Source: JBQCEE01 sp051960575 (GTDB lineage Bacteria > Actinomycetota > Actinomycetes > Mycobacteriales > Jatrophihabitantaceae). Taken from it: a stretch of 16,113 nt of DNA. Positions 1 through 6,234 of the stretch are shown piece after piece. The stretch is from NCBI RefSeq assembly GCF_051960575.1, contig NZ_JBQCEE010000213.1, forward strand, positions 1 through 16,113. The letters run 5' to 3'. Made by a program: the position numbers and the translations under genes. The notes beneath the pieces are model-generated. The model saw only the letters and a program-made list of their open reading frames with translations, was not told the DNA's origin and did no database searches. How positions within the stretch are numbered: position 1 is the first letter of the stretch; each line of letters starts with the position of its first letter.

Positions 1-1
1 G

Positions 2-70
2 CACGGATTCGTCACGAGGATCAGCGTCGACCGGATCACGGGCGTCGGCCCGTGGGGGGGCGACACGTAG
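2..70 (+). CDS. C-terminal end of an unidentified protein (partial, 5' end outside window)
   Basis: The frame beginning at base 2 is open to a TAG at 68-70 and encodes 22 residues ending in GVGPWGGDT. Nearly every codon in it ends in G or C, as in the confident genes of this window, whereas the frame in phase with the downstream metalloprotease has poor third-position GC over the same bases. This suggests the end of a real upstream gene. Nothing in the tail is diagnostic. The homopolymer runs just after it could hide a frameshift, so the true C-terminus is uncertain. Confidence 0.45.
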   Translation, partial: HGFVTRISVDRITGVGPWGGDT

Positions 71-135
71 TTCCCCCCCCCCTCCTTGCCCGCGGCGCCC
101 GGCTGGTCGCCGGCGTCGGCGGCGGCCGGGGGCCG

Positions 136-163
136 CCCCCCCTCGCCCCCGGGGGCGGGGGGG
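136..163. other. G/C homopolymer inverted repeat between the upstream gene end and the M50 gene
   Basis: Seven C, a T, then CGCCCCC are followed immediately by GGGGGCG and six G. The two halves are complementary apart from the T bulge and have no spacer. Further G and C runs lie nearby (seven G around 54-60 and a ten-C run around 73-82). The element sits in the 125-bp gap before the start at 196 and could be a factor-dependent terminator or attenuator. Equally, the runs could be a sequencing or assembly artefact; there is no T-tract. Confidence 0.35.
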
Positions 164-195
164 CCGCCGCCGTGCTGCGTCCGAGAGGAGCCACG

Positions 196-1590
196 ATGTG
201 CAACACCCACGACCACGCACCGGTCGTGCTCGGCGACTGGGTCGAGTACGTCGCCGAACCGCACCGTGACGGCAGCCTGCACCGCCTGCTGGTGAACCGT
301 CGCGACCGCACCGCGCTGCGGCTCGGCGACGCCGACGCCGCAGCACTCGGACTCGACGGCGCGGCCGGGCCGCCGCCGGGCCCCGACCTGCTCGACGAGT
401 TGCGGGCGGGGCGGCACCTCGCGTGCAGCCCGCCGATCGTGCGCCCGCGGCACCGGTGGGCGGCGGTGGCCGGGTTCGTCCGCACCCTCGACGTGCACAG
501 CACCCGTGGGGTGCGGGCCGTCGACACGCTGTACCGCTGCGTCGCGCGGCACCTGTTCCGGCCCGCTGCGGTGGCCGTGCAGGCGGCGCTCGCGCTGGCC
601 GGCCTCGTCGCGATCGTGCACGCGTTCTCGGCCGGCGCAGGCCACCTGCGCCTGGCCGCGCGCGACGTCCCGTGCGCGGTCGCCATCAGCCTTGTCGCGA
701 TCGCGCTGCATGAACTGGCACACGCGTTGGTCGTCGTCCACCACGGCCGGCAGGTCGACGCCTTCGGCTTCCGGCTGCATCTCGGCACCCCGGCGTTCTA
801 CGTCGAGTCGGTCGACGCGCTGTTGCTCGACCGCCGCGCCCGCATCGTGCAGGCGTTCGCGGGCTCGTGGGCCGAGTGGCTGTTCACCTCGTCGGTGGCG
901 CTGGTGCATTGGGCGGCGCCCGACCTGCTCGGCGCCGCCGTGGTCTCGCGCTTCCTGCTGGTCAACTGCATCACCGTCGCGTCGAACCTCCTGCCGTTCG
1001 CCGGCCTCGACGGCCAGTTCATCGCGGGCGACCTCGCGCGCGAACCCGACCTGGCCGGCTCGGCCCGCGGCTCGATGCTGCGACTGGCGCACGCGTGGTG
1101 CGCAGGACAGCCGGTGACGCGTCGCGACCGCGCACTCGCCGCCTACCGTGGCGTCGACGCGCTGGTCTCGCTCGCCCTGCTGCTGCTGGCCGGGGTGTTC
1201 TGGTCGTCGCTGTTCGGCGGCGTCGTCGCGTCCGCCTGGCATGGTGGCACCGTCGACCGTCTCGTGCTCGTCGTCGCGCTCGCGATCGTGCTGCGGCCCA
1301 GCGTGGTCGCCCTGCTCCCCCGCGTCGCCGCCTCGGCCGCAACCCCCGTCGACCTGGTCGGGCGGGTGCGCTTCCGGCTGCAGTGGCGCTGGCGGCTGCC
1401 CGCGATCACCGCGCTGGCAGCGTCCGCCCCCCGGCTCGCCGGCCTGGACGACCTTGCCCTCGGCCGCCTGGCCGGACGACTCGTGCGCGTGCGCACGGCC
1501 TGGCGGCGGCGCCGTGGAACGGTGCGAGTGCTGCTGCCGGACGACGACATCGCAGCAGCAATCGCGATGCGCGCGCCGATAGCCTGCTGA
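196..1590 (+). CDS. Membrane M50-type zinc metalloprotease homologue with PqqD-like N-terminus
   Basis: A 464-residue protein when started at ATG 196, which has a good ribosome binding site (AGAGGAG, about seven bases upstream). The same frame is open to the window edge, but its upstream part is low-complexity and looks non-coding. Residues 8-75 resemble a PqqD-like winged helix, as found in YydH-type peptide metalloproteases. Hydrophobic segments lie near 124-147, 158-180, 225-243, 247-268, 322-348 and 355-378. HELAH at 172-176 is the zinc site, with H172 and H176 as ligands and E173 as catalytic residue. NLLPFAGLDG at 264-273 matches the NPDG-type motif that supplies the third ligand, D272. 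The protein is probably an intramembrane protease. YydH-like relatives process ribosomal peptides, but no precursor peptide is visible here, so the substrate is unknown. The N-terminus carries a CNTHDH cluster and the last residue is Cys. The next gene starts after one base. Confidence 0.82.
   Translation: MCNTHDHAPVVLGDWVEYVAEPHRDGSLHRLLVNRRDRTALRLGDADAAALGLDGAAGPPPGPDLLDELRAGRHLACSPPIVRPRHRWAAVAGFVRTLDVHSTRGVRAVDTLYRCVARHLFRPAAVAVQAALALAGLVAIVHAFSAGAGHLRLAARDVPCAVAISLVAIALHELAHALVVVHHGRQVDAFGFRLHLGTPAFYVESVDALLLDRRARIVQAFAGSWAEWLFTSSVALVHWAAPDLLGAAVVSRFLLVNCITVASNLLPFAGLDGQFIAGDLAREPDLAGSARGSMLRLAHAWCAGQPVTRRDRALAAYRGVDALVSLALLLLAGVFWSSLFGGVVASAWHGGTVDRLVLVVALAIVLRPSVVALLPRVAASAATPVDLVGRVRFRLQWRWRLPAITALAASAPRLAGLDDLALGRLAGRLVRVRTAWRRRRGTVRVLLPDDDIAAAIAMRAPIAC
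1580..1585 (+). promoter_or_regulatory. Candidate -10 hexamer for leaderless transcription of the PPOX gene
   Basis: TAGCCT is separated from the GTG start at 1592 by six bases, the usual distance from a -10 element to the transcription start. The gene lacks a Shine-Dalgarno sequence. No convincing -35 element is present 16-18 bases upstream. The hexamer lies inside the end of the metalloprotease gene, so chance occurrence is possible. Confidence 0.3.
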
Positions 1591-1591
1591 C

Positions 1592-2212
1592 GTGCGCCGC
1601 GAGATCACGTCCGTCGACGAACTGGTCGCCCTGCTCGGTGAGCCCGGGGCCCGGGCCGCGAACAAGGGACGCGACCACCTGCTCGACGTCGACCGGCGCT
1701 GGCTCGAGGCCAGCCCGTTCTGCGTCATCGCCACGGCGGACGCCGACGGCCGCTGCGACGCCAGCCCGAAGGGCGATCCGGCCGGCTCGCTCGTGCACGT
1801 GCTCGACGACCGCACCATCGCCCTCGCCGAGCGCCCCGGCAACCGCCGCGCCGACGGCTACCGCAACATCGTCGCCAACCCGCACGTCGGCATCGACTTC
1901 GTCATCCCGGGACGGGGCGACACCCTGCGAGTCAACGGACGCGCCCGGCTGGTCGTCGACGACGAGCTCGGCGATGTCCTCGCCGTCGACGGCAAGCGAC
2001 CGATCATGCTGCTCGTCGTCGAGGTCGACGAGGTGTTCTTCCACTGCAGCAAGGCGTTCCTGCGCAGCGGCATCTGGAAGCCGCACACCTGGAACCCGGA
2101 CGCCGTCGAGCGTCGCGCCGTCATCGCCCACGAGATCGAGCCAGACGGGCGCAGCATCGCCGAGCTCGACGAGTACTACGTCGAGGCGAACTACGCCAAG
2201 GGCCTGTACTGA
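1592..2212 (+). CDS. PPOX-family FMN-dependent flavoprotein (MSMEG_1061/DR2398-like)
   Basis: A 206-residue protein of the pyridoxamine 5'-phosphate oxidase-like split-barrel class. The stretch SPFCVIATADADGRCDASPKGD (about 41-62) and the following ALAERPGNRRADGYRNIVANPHVG region match the group I recall as the MSMEG_1061 or DR_2398 type, probably binding FMN. The C-terminal SGIWKPHTWNPD segment is also typical of it. Members are cytosolic and most have no defined substrate; true PdxH function is unlikely. The GTG start follows the metalloprotease stop by one base, so the two may be co-transcribed. No Shine-Dalgarno sequence is seen; instead TAGCCT lies exactly six bases before the GTG, which would allow separate leaderless transcription. 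Confidence 0.88.
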   Translation: MRREITSVDELVALLGEPGARAANKGRDHLLDVDRRWLEASPFCVIATADADGRCDASPKGDPAGSLVHVLDDRTIALAERPGNRRADGYRNIVANPHVGIDFVIPGRGDTLRVNGRARLVVDDELGDVLAVDGKRPIMLLVVEVDEVFFHCSKAFLRSGIWKPHTWNPDAVERRAVIAHEIEPDGRSIAELDEYYVEANYAKGLY

Positions 2213-2225
2213 CCCGTCCGGTCAG
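2209..2225. terminator. Stem-loop shared by the stop codons of two convergent genes
   Basis: CTGACC and GGTCAG form a six-base-pair stem around the five-base loop CGTCC. The arms contain the TGA of the PPOX gene and the TCA (TGA on the minus strand) of the AHSA1 gene, so three pairs follow from two facing TGA stops and only three are additional. There is no T-tract. It may act as a bidirectional terminator, but the stem is short. Confidence 0.3.
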
Positions 2226-3208
2226 CCGGCGAGCACGGCCTGTTCGAGACGCGCGTAGCTCGTCTCCATGCCGTCGACCATGCCGGTGCCGAGCACGAGG
2301 TCGCGCGTGGCCGCGTCCGGGTAGGTGATCACGAGCGTCAGCAGCGTGCCCTCCTCGAGCGGCGTGAGGGTGAGCTCGTTGGTCGTGCCGGGCGCGTCGG
2401 CGGGGATGCCGTCGCCCGACATCCGCTCGGTGGTGACGGCGCGGTGTGGCGGCGCGATCTCGAGCACCTCGCCGGTGGCGGTGAAGCTGCGTCCGGTGGC
2501 GTCGTCCTGCCAGACGTAGCGGTACGGCTGCCCGACCTCGGTCGCGACCTCGCACGTCGGCATCGACCATCCGTCCGGGCCGAGCAGCCAGCGCTGCAGC
2601 AGCGACGCGTCGTGGTGGGCGGCCCACACCTGCTCGACGCTGCCGCGGATCACCCGGCTCACCCGCACCGTCGTGTCGTCGAGCGTCTGCGCGGCGGCCG
2701 GCAGCTCGGCGGCGAACGTGCGCAGGTCGGCGAGCACGTCGTCGATCTGACCCATCGCCTGCCGCATCCCCTCCTCCATGCCCATGCCGAGCAACTGCTC
2801 GAGCTCGTCGACGGAGTTGAAGTAGGTCGTGGTCGTCAGCCGTGAGGCCGCGCCGTTCGCCTCGAACGCGAACACCATCCGCATCGACGGCAGGTCGGTG
2901 TTCGGGGTGCCGTCGGCGTGACAGAACCCGTCGCGCACCTCGAACGAATGCGGCGCCTTGACGTCGATGAACTCCCAGTAGCCACGCGCCACGTCGCCCT
3001 CCGGACCGGTCATCGAGTACTCCGAACGCCCGCCCGCGGCCATGTCGTGGCGCGTGAAGGTCGCGGGGTAGGTCGGCGGACCCCAGAACCGCTCGAGCCG
3101 CCGCGGGTCGGCGTATGCGTCCCACAGGCGTTGCAACGGCACCGCGAAGTCGGCGACGACCGTCATCGTCAGGGCTTCCGGGTCCTTGGTGACCGACGTG
3201 ACCGGCAT
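2222..3208 (-). CDS. Tandem AHSA1/SRPBCC-domain protein
   Basis: A 328-residue protein with two copies of the AHSA1-type SRPBCC (START-like) fold. The first covers roughly residues 10-150, with FAVPLQRLWDAYADPRRLERFWGPP at its start. The second covers roughly 175-320, with SRVIRGSVEQVWAAHHDASLLQRWLLGPDGW. The W/F-x-(x)-P/G signature after helix one is seen in both. Such proteins bind hydrophobic ligands in a deep cavity; the ligand is unknown. A strong AGAGGAA ribosome binding site precedes ATG 3208. The gene lies 52 bases downstream of an ArsR repressor on the same strand, the common ArsR-AHSA1 pairing in actinobacteria, so both are probably expressed from the repressor's promoter. A double-domain version is longer than the usual single-domain partner (about 140-170 aa). 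Confidence 0.92.
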   Translation of the reverse strand: MPVTSVTKDPEALTMTVVADFAVPLQRLWDAYADPRRLERFWGPPTYPATFTRHDMAAGGRSEYSMTGPEGDVARGYWEFIDVKAPHSFEVRDGFCHADGTPNTDLPSMRMVFAFEANGAASRLTTTTYFNSVDELEQLLGMGMEEGMRQAMGQIDDVLADLRTFAAELPAAAQTLDDTTVRVSRVIRGSVEQVWAAHHDASLLQRWLLGPDGWSMPTCEVATEVGQPYRYVWQDDATGRSFTATGEVLEIAPPHRAVTTERMSGDGIPADAPGTTNELTLTPLEEGTLLTLVITYPDAATRDLVLGTGMVDGMETSYARLEQAVLAG

Positions 3209-3260
3209 GGTGGTTCCTCTCGTGGTGGGCGCACGCTGCGCCCGGATCGACGGGTGTTGT

Positions 3261-3617
3261 TCAGTGCTGTCGGCGCGGCTCGTCGTCCTCGGCGAACATC
3301 GCGTCGAGACGCGCGATACGCGACCGCCACAGCTGCTCGTAGCCGTCGAGCAACGCCTGCGCGCGCTGGATGACCTCGGGCACGGCGCGGACGAGCCGCT
3401 CGCGACCGCGCGTCTCCTTCGTCACCAGCCCCGCCCTCTCCAGCACGGCCACGTGCTTCTGCACGGCCTGGAACGACATCGCGTAGTCCTGCGCCAGGTG
3501 CGACACCGACTCGTCGCCGAGCAGCGTGCGGCGGACGATGTCGCGGCGCGTCGCGTCGGCGAGGGCCGCGAAGATGCGGTCGACCTCGGCGTCGCTGAGT
3601 TCATCACGTACAACCAT
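3261..3617 (-). CDS. ArsR-family winged-helix transcriptional repressor
   Basis: A 118-residue ArsR/SmtB-type regulator. Residues 9-30 (DAEVDRIFAALADATRRDIVRR) are the typical N-terminal helix, followed by the recognition helix SVSHLAQDYAMSFQAVQKHVAVLERAGLVTKE (about 37-68) and the wing. There is no CxC or similar metal site, so it probably belongs to the metal-independent group that is genetically linked to AHSA1 proteins. It is the first gene of a two-gene minus-strand operon. A perfect palindrome spans its start codon and the -10 region, which strongly implies autoregulation and hence control of the downstream AHSA1 gene. No Shine-Dalgarno sequence lies before the ATG, and the predicted transcription start falls at or next to the start codon, implying leaderless translation. 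Confidence 0.93.
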   Translation of the reverse strand: MVVRDELSDAEVDRIFAALADATRRDIVRRTLLGDESVSHLAQDYAMSFQAVQKHVAVLERAGLVTKETRGRERLVRAVPEVIQRAQALLDGYEQLWRSRIARLDAMFAEDDEPRRQH

Positions 3618-3629
3618 TTGGTTGTACGT
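3606..3629. promoter_or_regulatory. Probable ArsR operator: perfect 11-bp inverted repeat with 2-bp spacer
   Basis: ACGTACAACCA and TGGTTGTACGT are exact reverse complements separated by TT. The palindrome is AT-richer than its surroundings, overlaps the candidate -10 element (3626-3631) and includes the ATG of the arsR-type gene (3615-3617). A dimer bound here would block RNA polymerase and initiation. ArsR-family repressors are known to use such dyads at their own promoters. The binding itself is inferred. Confidence 0.75.
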
Positions 3630-3654
3630 TAGCGGTCGCTGCGCTGTGGGTCAA
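3626..3654 (-). promoter_or_regulatory. Promoter of the arsR-AHSA1 operon
   Basis: On the minus strand TTGACC (3649-3654) matches the -35 consensus at five of six positions. It is followed after exactly 17 bases by TAACGT (3626-3631), which has the key T, A and final T of a -10 element. Transcription would start within one or two bases of the ATG at 3617, giving a leaderless or nearly leaderless message. The -10 lies inside the operator palindrome. Confidence 0.6.
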
Positions 3655-3779
3655 CCACCCCTGGTGCGGCGGGTGTGGCGACGCTGCGGGGCGACTCGCC
3701 GAGCGCGGTCCCCGCAGCGTGGCCGCACACCACCGGCCCACCGTGGCAGCCGCGACGCGACGGCGCGCAGACTGGGGCG

Positions 3780-4304
3780 ATGTCGTCCGCACGCCGCCTC
3801 TACCTGCTGCGCCACGCGAAGTCCGACTGGGGCGACCCGGGCCTGGCCGACCACGACCGGCCCCTCAACGCCCGTGGTGTCCGGGCGACAGGCCTCGTCG
3901 CCGACCACCTGCGCGCCGTCGGCGCCGAGGTCGATCTCGTGCTCTGCTCGACCGCGCGGCGAACACGCGAGACCTGGCAAGGCGTGCGCGGAGGCCTGCA
4001 CCGCGATCCCGAGGTGCGGTTCGAGGCGGCCATCTACGAGGCGCCACCGCAGCGGCTGCTCGACCTGCTTCGCGGCATCGACGACGAGCATCGCGCCGTG
4101 CTGATGATCGGACACAACCCCGGCACCGCGCTGCTCGCGCACGGGCTGATCGCGGGCGGCGATCCCGACCTGCTCGCCCGGCTCGACGAGGGCTATCCGA
4201 CCGCCGCCCTCACCACGCTCACCTTCGAGGGCACCTGGGCCGACCTGCGGCCGAACGCCGCACAGCTCGAGGGCTTCGTCCGACCTCGCGATCTCGCCGG
4301 TTGA
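3780..4304 (+). CDS. SixA-like histidine phosphatase
   Basis: A 174-residue protein of the histidine phosphatase (phosphoglycerate mutase-like) superfamily. RRLYLLRHAKSDWGD at 5-19 contains the catalytic R11-H12 pair, with AKSDW typical of the SixA subgroup. CSTARRTRET (about 57-66) carries the second phosphate-binding Arg, and IGHNPG supplies the second catalytic His, H112. The length fits SixA-type proteins (about 160-175 aa). The substrate may be phosphohistidine on a protein, but this is not shown by the sequence. ATG 3780 is chosen because the RHG motif should be close to the N-terminus; an in-frame ATG at 3675 adds 35 residues of low-complexity sequence. CAGACT lies six bases before the ATG, and GGGG may serve as a weak ribosome binding site. 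Confidence 0.9.
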   Translation: MSSARRLYLLRHAKSDWGDPGLADHDRPLNARGVRATGLVADHLRAVGAEVDLVLCSTARRTRETWQGVRGGLHRDPEVRFEAAIYEAPPQRLLDLLRGIDDEHRAVLMIGHNPGTALLAHGLIAGGDPDLLARLDEGYPTAALTTLTFEGTWADLRPNAAQLEGFVRPRDLAG

Positions 4305-4312
4305 TCACCGGC
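4296..4312. terminator. Stem-loop at the convergent sixA-like/lysR-like junction
   Basis: GCCGGT and ACCGGC pair perfectly around the five-base loop TGATC, which includes the TGA of the SixA-like gene. It lies in the 19-bp gap before the stop of the convergent LysR gene at 4324. The stem is GC-rich with no T-tract, so it would be a weak or factor-assisted terminator. Confidence 0.38.
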
Positions 4313-4323
4313 CGACCGGCGCG

Positions 4324-5274
4324 TCAGACGACGGCGCTGCCGTGCTGCGTCGCAGCCGGGTCAGCATCGGGCACGGACGACCAGCCACGCGCTCGCGCGA
4401 GTTCCGCCGCGACGTCCAGGAACGCTTCGACGGCCTCCGTCGGCGGCTCGTCGCGCCAGGCGATCGCCCACGGGTACGCGGGCGTCTGTTCCTCGGGCCG
4501 GTGCACCGGGCAGCCGGCGTCCGCGTACCGCTCGGCGTAGCTCTCGAACTCGAGCACGAACCCGGGTGCGGCGGCGCGTCGCACGACGGCGAAGCAGTGC
4601 AGGAACATGCCGGGATTCCCGAGCCAGCGCAGTGCGACACCGTTGTCGTGTTCGAGGGCGGTCAGGAACTCGCCGTGCGCGTTGTACAGGCCCGAGCCCG
4701 GCGGGTCGGCGAAGACCTCCAGCGGTCGTTCGTGCAGCGAGGCCGTCGCACGCACGGGCTCGCCCGGGCGGCCGACCAGCAGCAGGGGCTCACGCCGCAG
4801 CGGGCGGTGCCGCCAGCCGACCGGGTACTCCTGCAGCATGCGCGGCGTGACGCGCACGATGGCGACATCGAGTTGACGAGCCAGCAGCGATCGCAGCTGC
4901 CGATAGCTGTCCTGCTGTCGCTCGACCAGCGTGACGCCGGGATGCGCCCGTGCGAAGGCGTCGGCGACGAGCCGGCTGGTGGCGAGTTCGAAGACGTGCG
5001 CGATGCGCACGGTGCCCACGTCGGCGTCGTGCCGCATGCGGTCGGCGACTGCGAGCAGTTGTCGCGCGTCCGCGAAGAAGCGGGCGCCACGCTCGGTCAG
5101 CATCACGTTCCGACTGTCGCGGACGAGCAGTGGGCCGCCCACCTCGGCCTCGAGTTTGCGGATCTGCTTGGACAGCGCCGGCTGGCTGATGAACAGCCTC
5201 GCCGCCGCGCGTCCGAAGTGCAGCTCCTCGCCGACGGCGACGAAGTATCGGACCAGACGCAGGTCGAGGTCCAC
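4324..5274 (-). CDS. LysR-family transcriptional regulator
   Basis: A 316-residue LysR-type regulator. Residues 3-62 form the N-terminal winged helix-turn-helix: LRLVRYFVAVGEELHFGRAA, then ARLFISQPALSKQIRKLEAE, then the LTERG wing. The rest is a periplasmic-binding-protein-like effector domain beginning near VRIAHVFELATSRLVADAF. GTG 5274 is chosen because it places the helix-turn-helix at the usual distance from the N-terminus and is preceded by a G-rich AGGGGG. The reading frame runs on to 5835, but that part overlaps the divergent hydrolase gene. It is transcribed away from the hydrolase-SDR pair with a 150-bp gap, the usual arrangement for a LysR activator of a divergent catabolic operon. 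The inducer is unknown. Confidence 0.88.
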   Translation of the reverse strand: MDLDLRLVRYFVAVGEELHFGRAAARLFISQPALSKQIRKLEAEVGGPLLVRDSRNVMLTERGARFFADARQLLAVADRMRHDADVGTVRIAHVFELATSRLVADAFARAHPGVTLVERQQDSYRQLRSLLARQLDVAIVRVTPRMLQEYPVGWRHRPLRREPLLLVGRPGEPVRATASLHERPLEVFADPPGSGLYNAHGEFLTALEHDNGVALRWLGNPGMFLHCFAVVRRAAAPGFVLEFESYAERYADAGCPVHRPEEQTPAYPWAIAWRDEPPTEAVEAFLDVAAELARARGWSSVPDADPAATQHGSAVV

Positions 5275-5400
5275 GGCACCCCCTGACGGCGCGTCGTAGC
5301 GGCGATGCCACACGGTAACGGTGTTCGGTTCCTCGCGGTTATCGATCCGGACGAAACGTGTCTTGGACGCGCCGTCGGTCGCTGGTGTCTGCTTCGGTGG

Positions 5401-5417
5401 CTTTCGCCGACCGAAAG
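5401..5417 (+). promoter_or_regulatory. Small hairpin overlapping the hydrolase ribosome binding site in the LysR divergent region
   Basis: The 150-bp gap 5275-5424 should hold the promoters and LysR binding sites of both divergent genes. No clear T-N11-A palindrome or -35/-10 pair could be fixed. CTTTCG and CGAAAG pair around CCGAC; the right arm is part of the GAAAGG ribosome binding site of the hydrolase, so folding could limit its translation. A six-base-pair stem of this kind may be chance. Confidence 0.25.
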
Positions 5418-5424
5418 GCACCGC

Positions 5425-6225
5425 ATGTCCACGACCTCCACACCTGTCGTCTTCATCCACGGCCTCTGGCTGCACGCCACCAGCTGGACGCCGTGGGTCG
5501 AGCTGTTCCGCGAGGCCGGCTACGACCCGATCGCACCGGGCTGGCCGAACGAGCCGGACACCGTCGAGGAGGCGAGGTCGCAGCCCGACGCGGTGGCCGA
5601 CCTGAGCATCGACGACGTCACCGAACACTTCGCCAAGATCATCGCCTCGCTGCCGGCCGAACCGATCATCATCGGCCACTCGTTCGGCGGGCTGTTCGCC
5701 GAGAAGCTCCTCGGTCAGGGCGTCGGCGTCGCGGCCGTCGCCATCGACCCGGCCCAGATCAAGGGCGTCCTGCCGCTCCCGCTCGCCCAACTGCGCAGCG
5801 GCCTGCCTGCACTCGGCAACCCCGCCAACCTGCACAAGGCGGTCTCGCTCACTGCGAAGGAGTTCCGGTACGGGTTCGGCAATGCCGTCTCCGAGGAGGA
5901 GTCGGACGCGCTGTTCGAGCGGTGGACGATCCCGTCACCGGCCCGGCCGCTCTTCCAGGCCGCGGCCGCGAACTTCGCCGTCCACTCCCAGGCGAAGGTC
6001 GACACCGACAACGGCACCCGGGGGCCGCTGCTGCTCATCTCGGGCACTGCCGACCACACCGTGCCGGACGTGGTCACCCGCTCGACGCTCAAGCAGTACC
6101 GCGACTCGACCGCGGTCACCGAACTCAGGCAGTTCGAGGGTCGCGGTCACTCGCTCACGATCGACAGCGGGTGGCGCGAGGTCGCCGATGCGGTGCTGGC
6201 CTGGTTGCGGACGAACGGGTTGTAG
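5425..6225 (+). CDS. Alpha/beta hydrolase
   Basis: A 266-residue alpha/beta-hydrolase-fold protein, probably cytosolic (no signal peptide). VVFIHGLW (8-15) is the oxyanion HG motif, GHSFG (84-88) is the nucleophile elbow with S86, D210 in ISGTADHTVPD is the likely acid, and H242 in GRGHSLT completes the triad. It looks like the esterase/non-haem-haloperoxidase-like group; the substrate cannot be told. ATG 5425 is preceded by GAAAGG at a good distance. An upstream in-frame ATG at 5305 would add 40 residues without homology and cover the LysR intergenic region. The SDR gene follows after nine bases, so the two form an operon probably controlled by the divergent LysR. Confidence 0.9.
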   Translation: MSTTSTPVVFIHGLWLHATSWTPWVELFREAGYDPIAPGWPNEPDTVEEARSQPDAVADLSIDDVTEHFAKIIASLPAEPIIIGHSFGGLFAEKLLGQGVGVAAVAIDPAQIKGVLPLPLAQLRSGLPALGNPANLHKAVSLTAKEFRYGFGNAVSEEESDALFERWTIPSPARPLFQAAAANFAVHSQAKVDTDNGTRGPLLLISGTADHTVPDVVTRSTLKQYRDSTAVTELRQFEGRGHSLTIDSGWREVADAVLAWLRTNGL

Positions 6226-6234
6226 GGCACGGCG

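Noticed and set aside
2..70. Ribosomal peptide precursor ending in Thr next to the M50 protease
   Set aside because: Only 22 residues are visible, with no leader or conserved core motif, so a precursor cannot be claimed; left as an unidentified gene end.
52..195. N-terminal extension of the M50 protein to GTG 52
   Set aside because: The extension is low-complexity and crosses the homopolymer region, while ATG 196 has a strong ribosome binding site and begins the conserved part.
867..2258. 463-codon + strand open frame
   Set aside because: It overlaps the metalloprotease and PPOX genes in another frame, and its translation is low-complexity Arg/Pro/Ser/Thr sequence.
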